Source of the DNA: Mycobacterium sp. KBS0706
GTDB taxonomy: Bacteria; Pseudomonadota; Alphaproteobacteria; DSM-16000; Inquilinaceae
Assembly: GCF_005938675.2 (NCBI RefSeq)
Contig: NZ_VCCH02000019.1
Location: 1 to 64,000, forward strand
Reading direction: 5' to 3'
Length of the DNA stretch: 64,000 nucleotides
Shown here: piece by piece, positions 38,941-47,933 of the stretch
Position numbering within the stretch: the first letter of the stretch is position 1
Layout: each line of letters starts with the position of its first letter
The notes under the pieces: model-generated
The model's input: the letters and a program-made list of their open reading frames with translations, nothing else
Databases searched by the model: none
Told to the model about the DNA's origin: nothing
Position numbers and translations under genes: made by a program

Positions 38941-39804
38941 ATGGACGAGACGAAATTTCTGGCGCGGCAGTTCGAGGCCAACCGGGCCCATCTGCGCGCG
39001 GTCGCCTACCGCATGCTGGGGTCGCTCAGCGAGGCCGAGGACGCGGTGCAGGAGAGCTGGTTGAAGCTGAGCCACGCCGAGCTCGAAGATGTAGCCAATC
39101 TCGGCGGCTGGCTGACCACGGTGGTGGCGCGGGTGTGCCTGGACCATCTGCGCCGCCGCCGATCCCGGCGCGAGGAGCCGCTGGAGACGGACGGGCCCGA
39201 GCCGCTTTCCGGGCCGGAGGCTGATCCCGAGCACGAGGCGGCGATGGCCGATTCGGTCGGCCTGGCCCTGCTGGTGGTGCTGCAGACCCTGGCCCCGGCC
39301 GAACGCGTCGCCTTCGTGCTGCACGACATGTTCGACCTGCCTTTCGACGAGATCGCGCCGGTCCTCGGCCGCACCCCGGCCACGACCCGGCAGCTGGCCA
39401 GCCGGGCGCGGCGCAGGGTGCAGGGCGCGCCACGGACACCCGACGCGGACCTCGCGCGCCGGCGCCAGGTCGTCGATGCCTTCCTGGCGGCCTCGCGTGG
39501 CGGCCGGTTCGAGGATCTCCTGGCGGTGCTCGACCCCGGCATCGTGGTCCGCCCCGACGCCGCCGCGGTGCGGGCGGGCGGGCCAGGCGAGATCCGCGGC
39601 GCCGATGCCGTCGCCCGCTTCTTCCTGGGCCGCGCCACCGGTGCCAGGCCGGCGCTGATCGAAGGTGCGGTGGGCGCGGTCGTGGCCCCGCAGGGTCGGC
39701 TGTTCCTGGCGCTCCGCTTCACCATCGAGGAAGACCGAATCACCGCGATCGAGGCGATCGCCGACCCGGAGCGGCTGCTTCGGCTGGACCTCGCGGTGCT
39801 CTAG
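38941..39804 (+). CDS. ECF41/SigJ-type sigma factor
   Basis: 287 aa. Sigma region 2 (VAYRMLGSLSEAEDAVQESWLK) and region 4 (FDEIAPVLGRTPATTRQLASRARRRV) are clear. The C-terminal extension (about residues 175-287) is a SnoaL/NTF2-like domain that in the ECF41 group modulates activity. A RAGGPGEIRG stretch and the C-terminal DPERLLRL resemble the conserved C-terminal motifs of the group. It pairs with the divergent AhpD-fold gene, as expected for ECF41. Confidence 0.85.
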   Translation: MDETKFLARQFEANRAHLRAVAYRMLGSLSEAEDAVQESWLKLSHAELEDVANLGGWLTTVVARVCLDHLRRRRSRREEPLETDGPEPLSGPEADPEHEAAMADSVGLALLVVLQTLAPAERVAFVLHDMFDLPFDEIAPVLGRTPATTRQLASRARRRVQGAPRTPDADLARRRQVVDAFLAASRGGRFEDLLAVLDPGIVVRPDAAAVRAGGPGEIRGADAVARFFLGRATGARPALIEGAVGAVVAPQGRLFLALRFTIEEDRITAIEAIADPERLLRLDLAVL

Positions 39805-39858
39805 GAACCGCGACCTGCTTCGCTCTAGACTGCGGCGTCCCAGCCGCAGGAGCGCCGC

Positions 39859-41808
39859 ATGCCCGACCTCACCCGCCGCACCACCCTGAAGGCGGGCGTC
39901 GCCGCCGCCGCGATCGGCCTGGCCCCCGCCGCGCTGCGGGCCGCGACGTCAAAGCTGACGTTGCGGATCCTGGAGACGACGGACCTGCATGTCGCCGTCT
40001 TCCCCTATGACTACTACCGCGACAAGGGCGACGACACGATGGGCCTGGCCCGCACCGCCGCGGTGCTGGCCGCCGCCCGGGCCGAGGCCGGCAATGTCCT
40101 GCTGTTCGACAATGGCGACGTGATCCAGGGCAACCCGATGGGCGACTACATGGCCTATCAGCGCGGCCTGGACGGCGGCGCGGTGCACCCGATCGTCAAG
40201 GCCATGAACCTGCTGGCCTATGACTGCGGCACCATGGGCAACCATGAGTTCAATTACGGCCTCGACTATCTCGGCAAGGCGATGATGCAGGGGGCGAACT
40301 TCCCGCTGGTCTGCGCCAACCTGCTGAAGACCGACGGCAGCCCCTATCTGCCGCCCTACAAGATCCTGGAACGCAGCCTGAAGGACGACACCGGCGCCGC
40401 CGTGCCGGTGAAGATCGGCGTCATCGGCTTCGTGCCGCCGCAGATCATGCAGTGGGACCAGAGCCATCTCGCCGGCCATGTCACCACCACCGACATCGTC
40501 GACGCGGCGAAGCAGTACGTGCCGGAGCTGCGCCAGGCGGGCGCCGAGCTGGTGGTGGCGCTGTGCCATTCCGGCATCGCCGGCGGCCCGCGCGAGGGCG
40601 GCGAGGAGAATGCGGCCCTGTTCCTGGCCGAGGTGCCGGGCATCGACGTGATCCTGACCGGCCATCAGCACCTGGTCTTCCCCGGCCCGGACTTCGCCGA
40701 TATCGACGGCGTCGACGCCGAGCGCGGCACGCTGCACGGCATCCCGGCGGTGATGGCCGGGTTCTGGGGCAGCCATCTCGGCATCATCGACCTGGAGCTG
40801 GAGCGCGACGGTGCCGCCTGGAAGGTCGCCGCCTTCAAATCCGAGGCCCGGCCGATCTACCAGCGCAAGGACCGCAAGGTGACGCCGCTGGTCGAATCGC
40901 GGCCGGAGATCCTCGCCGCGGCGCAGCCGGAGCACGACGCCACCCTGGCCTATGTGCGCCAGCCGGTGGGCGAGATCTCGGCCCCGATCACCAGCTACTT
41001 CGCCCTGGTGGCGGACGACCCGTCGGTCCAGATCGTCAGCCAGGCCCAGCTCTGGTATGTCGCGCCGCTCCTGGCCGGCACCCCGGCGGCGGGTCTGCCG
41101 CTGCTCTCCGCCGCCGCGCCGTTCAAGGCCGGCGGGCGCGGCGGGCCGGACTACTACACCAGCGTCCCGGCCGGGCCGATCGCGATCAAGAACGTCGCCG
41201 ATCTGTATCTCTATCCGAACACGGTGCGGGCAGTGCGCGTCTCCGGCGCCGTCGTGCGGGAATGGCTGGAGCGGTCGGCCGGCATCTTCAACCGGATCGA
41301 CCCGGCGACAACCGGGGAGCAGCCGCTGATCGACCCCGGCTTCCCATCCTACAATTTCGACGTGATCGACGGCGTCACCTACCGCATCGACCTGACGAAG
41401 CCCTCGCGCTACGACGGCGACGGCAAGCTGGTGGCGCCGGACGCGCACCGCATCGTCGATCTTCAGTTCCAGGGCAAGCCGATCGACGAGAAGCAGGACT
41501 TCGTGGTCGTCACCAACAACTACCGCGCCGGGGGTGGCGGCAGCTTTCCCGGGCTCGACGGCGAGAACATCGTGCTCGAGGCGCCGGACACCAACCGCGA
41601 CGTGCTGGTGCGTTTCATCCACGAGCAGGGCCGGATCAACCCGACCGCCGACGGCAACTGGAGCTTCGCGCCGCTGCCGAAGACCGTGGTCGTCACCTTC
41701 CCCGGCGCCCCGGCCGCCGCCCAGGCGGTGCCGCCCGGCCTGACCATCGAGCCCGCCGGCGACGCCGGCGACGGATTTGCGAAGTACCGGCTGGTGTTTA
41801 ACGGGTAG
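39859..41808 (+). CDS. cpdB: 2',3'-cyclic-nucleotide 2'-phosphodiesterase / 3'-nucleotidase
   Basis: 649 aa. A Tat-like signal (LTRRTTLKAGVAAAAIGLAPAAL) predicts export. The metallophosphatase domain has LETTDLHVAVFPYDYY, DNGDVIQGNPMGDY, TMGNHEFNYGLDYL and ILTGHQHLVFPGPD. The C-terminal nucleotidase domain has DFVVVTNNYRAGGGGSFPG. It would recover nucleosides from periplasmic nucleotides. It stands alone. Confidence 0.92.
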   Translation: MPDLTRRTTLKAGVAAAAIGLAPAALRAATSKLTLRILETTDLHVAVFPYDYYRDKGDDTMGLARTAAVLAAARAEAGNVLLFDNGDVIQGNPMGDYMAYQRGLDGGAVHPIVKAMNLLAYDCGTMGNHEFNYGLDYLGKAMMQGANFPLVCANLLKTDGSPYLPPYKILERSLKDDTGAAVPVKIGVIGFVPPQIMQWDQSHLAGHVTTTDIVDAAKQYVPELRQAGAELVVALCHSGIAGGPREGGEENAALFLAEVPGIDVILTGHQHLVFPGPDFADIDGVDAERGTLHGIPAVMAGFWGSHLGIIDLELERDGAAWKVAAFKSEARPIYQRKDRKVTPLVESRPEILAAAQPEHDATLAYVRQPVGEISAPITSYFALVADDPSVQIVSQAQLWYVAPLLAGTPAAGLPLLSAAAPFKAGGRGGPDYYTSVPAGPIAIKNVADLYLYPNTVRAVRVSGAVVREWLERSAGIFNRIDPATTGEQPLIDPGFPSYNFDVIDGVTYRIDLTKPSRYDGDGKLVAPDAHRIVDLQFQGKPIDEKQDFVVVTNNYRAGGGGSFPGLDGENIVLEAPDTNRDVLVRFIHEQGRINPTADGNWSFAPLPKTVVVTFPGAPAAAQAVPPGLTIEPAGDAGDGFAKYRLVFNG

Positions 41809-41847
41809 GGGCTTCAAGAAGTTTCCCAACAGGGAGTTCCATTTTTA

Positions 41848-41927
41848 CTGTCATTGCCGGGCTTGACCCGGCAATCCAGAAGATGTCGACGCTCTCTGGA
41901 TGCCCGGGTCAAGCCCGGGCATGACAG
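41848..41927. repeat. Second REP-like palindromic doublet
   Basis: Two inverted units, each with CTGTCAT at the outer end. The left core is TGCCGGG-CTTGA-CCCGGCA, the right core GCCCGGG-TCAA-GCCCGGGC, and TCTGGAT lies toward the centre. The design matches the doublet at 224-295 with another core. It follows the cpdB stop and may protect or end the transcript. Confidence 0.75.
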
Positions 41928-42070
41928 ATTTTGGTTCGGTTATTGCTCAAAGTGGTTGGGTGCGCTTCAAAGTCAGAAGCGCTCGGATCGCCGCCTCGCC
42001 CTCGTCGAGGTCCAAGCAGTGCCACCAGACGACTTGCTGTCAGCCGTTGGCGTTCTGGAAAGGGCCCAAG

Positions 42071-42697
42071 ATGAAGATAGTCCTGGCCGCGACCGAGAAC
42101 CGGCTCGCCGACGCCTGGGAGAAGGCCTTCGCCGGTCTCGGCGACGTCAGCGTCCATCGCGGCTCGATCTTCGATGTCGCCTGCGACGCCGTGGTCAGCC
42201 CGGCGAACAGCTACGGTTTCATGGATGGCGGCATCGACGCGCTGTATCTCGACCGGTTCGGGGTCGAGGTCCAGACCCGGCTCCGCCGCCTGATCCTGGA
42301 CCGGCATCATGGCGAACTGCTGGTCGACGGCGCCGAGGCGGTCGAGACCGGCGACCCGGCGCAGCCGTACCTGATCGCCGCGCCGACCATGCGGGTGCCG
42401 ATGGTGCTGGGGCCGGAGACGATCAATCCCTATCTCGCGACCCGCGCCGTGCTGCTGCTGGCGAGGCACGGCACCTTGCCCATCGGGGAACGCCTGTCGG
42501 ACCGCCTGCGCGCCATCGCCTTCCCCGGCATGGGAACCGGCGTCGGCCGCGTCCCGGCCGAGATCTGCGCCCGGCAGATGCGGGCGGCGGTCGACGAGGT
42601 CCTCCTCGACGGCTTTCGGATGCCGAAGAGCTGGGCGGAGGCCAGCGAGCGCCATCAGCTTCTGTACACCGACCGCCCGACCCGGCTGCAGTACTGA
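42071..42697 (+). CDS. Macro-domain-like protein
   Basis: 208 aa. SPANSYGFMDGGID near residue 40 resembles the ADP-ribose-binding loop of macro domains (ANxxxGxxGGVD), and IAFPGMGTGVGRVP near residue 150 resembles the second loop. It may bind or hydrolyse ADP-ribose derivatives. The ATG at 42071 gives the natural beta-strand start MKIVLAATEN. No partner gene is evident. Confidence 0.75.
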   Translation: MKIVLAATENRLADAWEKAFAGLGDVSVHRGSIFDVACDAVVSPANSYGFMDGGIDALYLDRFGVEVQTRLRRLILDRHHGELLVDGAEAVETGDPAQPYLIAAPTMRVPMVLGPETINPYLATRAVLLLARHGTLPIGERLSDRLRAIAFPGMGTGVGRVPAEICARQMRAAVDEVLLDGFRMPKSWAEASERHQLLYTDRPTRLQY

Positions 42698-42759
42698 CCG
42701 CCGGACAGGAGTCCCTCAGACCACAGGTCGATCACGAACCGGATTGCGGCCGCGGCGTG

Positions 42760-43323
42760 TCAGGATCCGGTCCGGTTCCGACTACGCCGGAATCCGGCCT
42801 TGAGGCATAGATCTGCCGAAAGGACGTAGGTGGGGGGAGGTCCGCCCCGGCCGCCCGGATTCGCCGGCTCGAAAATACTCTCGCAATCGATATAGCCGGA
42901 CGCCAGGGCCCTTCCGTGCAGGGGGCCGCCGATCATCCAGGCGGCGGCTACGGCGATGAGAAACCAGGCCGCGGCCAGGATCGCCATGATCCGCCACCAT
43001 TGGTTTTCCTTCAGTCCGAACACCGGCCGCCGCCGTGGGCGCCGTCGTCCAATATTGACGATCACGGCGATGACATGGGTCACAGGAAACAAGGCGGGCA
43101 GCGACAGAATGACGATGCCGGCAGCCGGCATGATCTTCACGATGTCGGCGTGCACCGCCAATCCGGCATCGGCTTTCTGCAGGTCGAAGACGACCCAGCC
43201 GAGGCTGAGGAAGCCGAAAGCGTCGTACAGCACCAGTGCGGGGATACCCCACCATGGCGCCTTGGTTCCAGGATACGTGTGCCAGGACACAAGGCGCGCA
43301 AGAATGCCGTCGCCGTTCGTCAT
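42760..43323 (-). CDS. Membrane protein, second copy of an immunity-like pair
   Basis: 187 aa with three hydrophobic segments (about residues 26-46, 63-90 and 110-132) and a C-terminal soluble part with two cysteines (Cys147 in GYIDC, Cys173 in ADLC). It is a tandem paralogue of the upstream 196-aa protein: shared features are YDAFG, QKADAG, GLKENQWW, GYIDC and TYVLSADLC. The C-terminal Tyr/Cys pattern recalls small immunity proteins of membrane-targeting effectors, which is inference. It starts 7 bp after the upstream gene. Confidence 0.65.
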   Translation of the reverse strand: MTNGDGILARLVSWHTYPGTKAPWWGIPALVLYDAFGFLSLGWVVFDLQKADAGLAVHADIVKIMPAAGIVILSLPALFPVTHVIAVIVNIGRRRPRRRPVFGLKENQWWRIMAILAAAWFLIAVAAAWMIGGPLHGRALASGYIDCESIFEPANPGGRGGPPPTYVLSADLCLKAGFRRSRNRTGS

Positions 43324-43330
43324 AACGCCC

Positions 43331-43921
43331 TCAACCCGGCGACCGCGGGGTGTCGAAATCCGGCTCGATCCGGCTGCGCTTGAATCCGGCCTGGCGGCAG
43401 AGATCAGCGGACAGTGCATAGGTCGCCCTAACCCGTTGGCGATCCTCCCGGTCGAACAGGCTCCCGCATTCGATGTAGCCGGCAGCCGCCGCTCGTTCGC
43501 GGAGGGGAACACCGATCGTCCAGTTGGCAATCAACGAGAGCAAGATCAAAGCAACGAAAATGACTCCCAAAACCGACCACCATTGCTTCTCTCTCAACCC
43601 AAGAGCCGGCTTTCGGCGGCGTTTCGTCCAGTGGGCAAGCAGAGTGACGATATGCATCATCGGCAGGAATATGCCGGACAATGAGAAGAAGGCTGCTGGC
43701 AACGCAATCTTCACCACGTCGGTATGCGCCGCCAGTTGAGCGGCGACTTTTTGGGGTTCGATGATAATCCAGGTGAATACGAAAAGACCCAATGCATCAT
43801 AGAACAGCCATGCAGGGACCACCCACCAACGGGGCCTTATGCCTGGCCGGACGTGCAGAGCTGCGAAGCGTGCCAGGAGACCACTATCCGTCACTATCGT
43901 GGCCCAATCAGGCCGCGCCAC
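43331..43921 (-). CDS. Membrane protein, first copy of an immunity-like pair
   Basis: 196 aa with three hydrophobic segments (about residues 33-54, 70-97 and 115-137) and a C-terminal part with Cys152 and Cys175. It overlaps the end of the upstream putative toxin gene by 28 bp, so translation is likely coupled. Its nucleotide composition is less GC-rich than that of the flanks, which suggests acquisition. It shares most of its pattern with the next gene, pointing to a local duplication. Confidence 0.65.
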   Translation of the reverse strand: MARPDWATIVTDSGLLARFAALHVRPGIRPRWWVVPAWLFYDALGLFVFTWIIIEPQKVAAQLAAHTDVVKIALPAAFFSLSGIFLPMMHIVTLLAHWTKRRRKPALGLREKQWWSVLGVIFVALILLSLIANWTIGVPLRERAAAAGYIECGSLFDREDRQRVRATYALSADLCRQAGFKRSRIEPDFDTPRSPG

Positions 43922-44688
43922 GGACCGTATCTCAACCCCGGATTGGAGTGGTCAAATTGTCCCAAAATGCGCTGACTGCGAGCTTTCCGCGCCTCCTCTT
44001 CAGCCAAGTGTTGAGCGGCTCGGTCGAGCGCCATGGAAACAAATGCCGAAATGGCGGGTTTGACGCCCAACAAGTGCAGCACGACATTGACAGCCATTCC
44101 GACAACAATAACGCCGCCGACAGCCATCCAAGCGGGAGCAGTTGTCAAAGCCGTGAGGGACACAATGCCGAAGGTGACTGCACTCGCCAGGGCCGAGACC
44201 ATGATGCCGGATAGGATCTCGCCGAAGGTCTGGCTGAGCGTCTGCTCATCCATCACGTAACGCATGATCTCCAGCGGCACCAGGGCGACGATGGTGATGA
44301 TGACGCTCACCGCCGCCCCTGTTGCCTGTGCTGCCGGGGTCAGGCCATACGCGATCACCTTCGGATTCGTCGGCAGGTATCGGCTGGCGCTGAGTACCTT
44401 GCGCAGCCCCGCATAACCCCGCAGGATCACGTAGGTCCGGCCGTTGATCTCCTTCGTGAAGTACCCCCCTTTCAGCCCCAGTTCCCGCAACAGCTCAGCA
44501 CCCGACCTGGTGTCTCGCAGCAGGGGAATGATCCCCGGCACGTCGAGCGCCCCCCACGTACCGGCCTCCAGGAACTTGTCGGTATCGAGCAGCGTCCGGG
44601 CGAGATCCTCGACGCTGATGACGACCGCTTCTTCCTCTTTCCGTGTGGTCGTGCGGATCCAGTAGGGGTTCGGCGTTCCAGGTCCCAT
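43894..44688 (-). CDS. Putative membrane-acting toxin/effector
   Basis: 264 aa without a signal peptide. The N-terminal soluble part (1-110) holds LLRELGLKGGYFTKEINGR and the block YVILRGYAGLRKVLSAS-RYLPTNPKVIAYGL (residues 86-116). Three hydrophobic helices follow (about 124-146, 156-181, 184-208), then a charged C-terminus. The block before paired hydrophobic helices resembles, from memory, pore- or membrane-active effector domains. Its two downstream partners are small membrane proteins. No secretion genes are nearby. The ATG at 44688 follows GGAGCG. Alternative: a plain membrane protein of unknown role. Confidence 0.5.
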   Translation of the reverse strand: MGPGTPNPYWIRTTTRKEEEAVVISVEDLARTLLDTDKFLEAGTWGALDVPGIIPLLRDTRSGAELLRELGLKGGYFTKEINGRTYVILRGYAGLRKVLSASRYLPTNPKVIAYGLTPAAQATGAAVSVIITIVALVPLEIMRYVMDEQTLSQTFGEILSGIMVSALASAVTFGIVSLTALTTAPAWMAVGGVIVVGMAVNVVLHLLGVKPAISAFVSMALDRAAQHLAEEEARKARSQRILGQFDHSNPGLRYGPWRGLIGPR

Positions 44689-44771
44689 CGGTCGCTCCTG
44701 TCGATATGCCGATCGACCGTACACGGTCCGGCGCGGCGATGGGAGGCCAGTCCTGCCGAGACGACCCGCCG

Positions 44772-46301
44772 TCAGTCCGCGTGCACCTGCACCGCCGGCG
44801 CGGCGCCGCCGCCCTTGGGCTTGCGCAGCAGGAACAGGAGCGGGATGGCGGCGATCGCCAGCACCATCAGCAGCTTGAAGTCGTCGATATAGGCGATCAG
44901 CGAGGACTGTTGGTTGACCAGCTGGTCGATCATGGCCCGGCCGGTCGCCGTGCCAGGCGCCATCATGTCCGGCAGCTGCTGCACCGCCGGGCTGAAGGCG
45001 TTGACATGCTCGCCCAGCAGCTGGTGGTTGGTCTGGATGTTGCGGGTCAGCAGCGCGGTGACGACCGAGATGCCGATCGAGCTACCGAGGTTGCGCGACA
45101 CGCTGTAGATGCCGGCGCCTTCGTCCAGAAACAGCCGCGGCAAGGTCGAGAAGGCCATCGTCGACAGTGGCACGAAGACCAGGCCCAGCCCGGCGCCCTG
45201 CACCAGCCCGTCGATCATGAACTCGGTCGAGGAGATGTCGAGGTTGTAGCCGCTCATCCGCCACAGCGAGCCGATGATCATGCCCAGGCCCAGCAGCAGC
45301 AGGAGGCGGGTGTCGACCTTCCCGATCAGCCGGCCGACCACCAGCATCGCAGCCATGGTGCCGATGCCGCGCGGGCCCATCACCAGCCCGGCCGTGACCA
45401 CCGGATAGCCCAGCATGGTCTGCAGGAACGGCGTCGCCAGGGCCATGATCGAATAGTAGATCGACCCGACGATCGCCATCACCACCATGGCCACCACGAA
45501 GTTGCGGTCGGTGAACAGCGCCGGCCGGACGAAGGGCGCCTCCGCCGTCAGCAGATGGACGACGAAGAGGTAGAAGCCGAGCGCCGCCAGCACCAGCTCG
45601 ATGATGATCTCGAGCGAATTGAACCAGTCCTGGTCCTGGCCGCGGTCGAGCATCATCTGCAGCGCGCCGATGCCGAGGCTGAGGAAGGCGAAGCCGAGCC
45701 AGTCGAAGCGCTTGGCCGCCTGCTTGCCGGTGTCCGACATGAAGATCATCACCCCGGCCAGCGCCAGGGCGCCGATCGGCACGTTGATGTAGAACACCCA
45801 GCGCCAGGAATAATGGTCGGTCAGCCAGCCGCCGAGCACAGGGCCCAGGATCGGCCCGACCATGACGCCGACGCCCCAGATCGCCATGGCCTGGCCGCGC
45901 CGCTCCGGCGGGTTGATGTCAATCACCGTGGCCTGGGACAGCGGCACAAGGGGCGCGCCGAACACGCCCTGCAGCAGCCGGAAGCCGACGATCTCGGTGA
46001 CGTTCTGGGCCAGGCCGCACAGCACCGAGGCCACGACGAAGCCGATCACCGAGACGATGAAGAGGTTCTTGCGGCCGATGCGGCTGACCAGGGCGCCGGT
46101 GAGCGGCGTCATGATCGCCGCGGCGACGATGTAGGAGGTCAGGACCCAGTTGATCTGGTCCTGGTTGGCGCCGAGATTGCCCTGCATGTAGGGCAGGGCG
46201 ATGTTGGCGATGGTAGTGTCCAGCGCCTGCATGATGGTGGCCAGCATCACGCAGACTGTGATCATCCCGCGATGGGGGATGGTTTCGCCCGGGGCCGCCA
46301 T
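44772..46301 (-). CDS. emrB: MFS multidrug efflux transporter, DHA2 (EmrB) family
   Basis: 509 aa with about 14 hydrophobic segments. Motifs: ATIMQALDTTIANIALPYMQG at segment 1, WVLTSYIVAAAIMTPLTG, SRIGRKN (motif A) and LGPVLGGWLTDHYSWRWVFYIN (motif C). It is the inner-membrane pump partner of EmrA and uses the proton gradient. Its ATG is 1 bp after the emrA stop. Confidence 0.93.
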   Translation of the reverse strand: MAAPGETIPHRGMITVCVMLATIMQALDTTIANIALPYMQGNLGANQDQINWVLTSYIVAAAIMTPLTGALVSRIGRKNLFIVSVIGFVVASVLCGLAQNVTEIVGFRLLQGVFGAPLVPLSQATVIDINPPERRGQAMAIWGVGVMVGPILGPVLGGWLTDHYSWRWVFYINVPIGALALAGVMIFMSDTGKQAAKRFDWLGFAFLSLGIGALQMMLDRGQDQDWFNSLEIIIELVLAALGFYLFVVHLLTAEAPFVRPALFTDRNFVVAMVVMAIVGSIYYSIMALATPFLQTMLGYPVVTAGLVMGPRGIGTMAAMLVVGRLIGKVDTRLLLLLGLGMIIGSLWRMSGYNLDISSTEFMIDGLVQGAGLGLVFVPLSTMAFSTLPRLFLDEGAGIYSVSRNLGSSIGISVVTALLTRNIQTNHQLLGEHVNAFSPAVQQLPDMMAPGTATGRAMIDQLVNQQSSLIAYIDDFKLLMVLAIAAIPLLFLLRKPKGGGAAPAVQVHAD

Positions 46302-46302
46302 C

Positions 46303-47436
46303 TCATTGCGCTCCGAACGCCGTGCCTCCGAGGAAAGGCAGGCCGCGGGCATGGCCGGTGTCGATCGCGACCTCGGCGCTCATGCCCGCGCGCAGCTGCG
46401 GCTTGCCGGCGGTGTCGACGAGGACGCGGACCGGGATGCGCTGGGTGACCTTGACCCAGTTGCCGCTGGAGTTCTGCGGCGGCAGCAGCGAGAACTCGGC
46501 GCCGCTGGCCGGGCTGAGGCTGGCGACGCGGCCAGCCCAGGTGACACCCGGATAGGTGTCGACCGTCACCGCCACCGGCTGGCCGACCTTGACGTTGGTC
46601 AGGTCGGTCTCGTTCAGGTTGGCGTCGATCCACAGCTTGTCGGAGCGCACCACGGCCAGCACCGGCGTCCCGGCCGCGACCATGGCCCCGGGCAGCACCG
46701 CATCGGCCTTGGCGGCGATGCCGTCGAAAGGCGCCTTGACCTGGGTGTGGTCGAGGTCCAGCTGGGCCTGGTCCCGGTCCGCCACGGCCTGGGCGTAGGG
46801 CGGGTACTTCTCCAGCGGCAGCGTCTCGTCGCCGCCCAGCTTGGCCAGGGTGACGTCGATCTGGCTCTGCGCCACCTGGACGAAGATCGACGCCGCGGTG
46901 AACAGGATGCTGGCCTGGTCGAGCGCCGATTGCGAGGCGTTGTCGCTCTTGGCCAGGGCGGAGGTGCGGTCGAGCTCCCGCTTCTCATAGGCCGCGCCGG
47001 CGGCGGAGACCTGCATCAGCGACCGCGCCTGGCCCAGGCTGGCCTTGATGCCCTGGTAGTCGTAGGTGGCGCTGCGCATCGCAGCCTCCGCGCGCTCCAG
47101 CGCATAGCGCGGCGCCCGGTCGTCGATGTGGAACAGCACCTGCCCGGCCTTGACCGGCTGGTTGGTCGCCACGTCGATGCTGACCAGCCGGCCCGAGATC
47201 TCGGGCGCGACCGACACGGTGTCGGCATGGACATAGGCGTTGTCGGTGCCGGCGTAGCGGCCGCCCATGGCGTAGAGCACCAGCCCGACCGCCGCGACCA
47301 CCAGCGGTACCCCGGCCAGCAGCACCAGGCGCAGGCCGCGCCGGCGGGGCCTGGCGGGCGGCGCGATCGGCGCCGGGGTGCCGCTGGCCTGCTGCGGCGA
47401 AGGCTTCAAGACCGTGTCGTTGCTTCCGTCCGGCAT
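46303..47436 (-). CDS. emrA: HlyD/EmrA family membrane fusion protein
   Basis: 377 aa. One N-terminal membrane anchor (LRLVLLAGVPLVVAAVGLVLYAM) is preceded by a cytoplasmic Pro-rich tail. The biotinyl/lipoyl-like domain has VAPEISGRLVSIDVATNQPVKAGQ. Coiled-coil hairpin regions and the C-terminal barrel (KVGQPVAVTVDTYPG) follow. It links EmrB to an outer-membrane channel. It starts 1 bp after the MarR stop, so the three genes form one operon. Confidence 0.93.
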   Translation of the reverse strand: MPDGSNDTVLKPSPQQASGTPAPIAPPARPRRRGLRLVLLAGVPLVVAAVGLVLYAMGGRYAGTDNAYVHADTVSVAPEISGRLVSIDVATNQPVKAGQVLFHIDDRAPRYALERAEAAMRSATYDYQGIKASLGQARSLMQVSAAGAAYEKRELDRTSALAKSDNASQSALDQASILFTAASIFVQVAQSQIDVTLAKLGGDETLPLEKYPPYAQAVADRDQAQLDLDHTQVKAPFDGIAAKADAVLPGAMVAAGTPVLAVVRSDKLWIDANLNETDLTNVKVGQPVAVTVDTYPGVTWAGRVASLSPASGAEFSLLPPQNSSGNWVKVTQRIPVRVLVDTAGKPQLRAGMSAEVAIDTGHARGLPFLGGTAFGAQ

Positions 47437-47437
47437 C

Positions 47438-47914
47438 TCAGCACCGCCTGGCGGCATCGGCCGCCGGTTCATCGGGATCACAGGTCAGCTTGGTCTTGAG
47501 GATCTGCAGGTCGCCGATCAGCCGGGCCATGACCTCGGCCGGAAGCCGGGCGCTGTAGTCGTCCTGCCACTGCGCGATCAGGGCCTCGAGCTGGTCGACG
47601 ATCGGCCGGGCGGGCGGCAACAGATGCAGCGAATGGGCGCGCCGGTCGGTCGGGTCCCGCCGGCGCTCGACCCAGCCCCGGGTCTCCATCCGGTCGATCA
47701 GGCCGGTGACGGTCATCTTCTCGACATCGAGCAGTTCCGCCAAGCGCGCCTGGGCGATGCCGGGATTGCGGTCGAGCATGATCAGCACCCGATACTGCGG
47801 CCGGGTCAGGTCGATCCCTGCGGCGCGCACCCGCTCGTCGAAGCGGCGGCGCAGCAGCTGATCGAGATCCTTGATCAGGGTGTAGAGGCTGACGAGAGGC
47901 TTGATCTCGCTCAT
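47438..47914 (-). CDS. MarR family repressor of the emr operon
   Basis: 158 aa. The winged helix is PQYRVLIMLDRNPGIAQARLAELLDVEKMTVTGLIDRMETRGWVERRRDPTDRRAHSL in sequence, with the DRR wing motif typical of MarR. It probably represses its own operon through the inverted repeat at 47934-47947. The ATG at 47914 is chosen by family alignment. Confidence 0.9.
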   Translation of the reverse strand: MSEIKPLVSLYTLIKDLDQLLRRRFDERVRAAGIDLTRPQYRVLIMLDRNPGIAQARLAELLDVEKMTVTGLIDRMETRGWVERRRDPTDRRAHSLHLLPPARPIVDQLEALIAQWQDDYSARLPAEVMARLIGDLQILKTKLTCDPDEPAADAARRC

Positions 47915-47933
47915 GGGGCTAAGCGACCTGACT

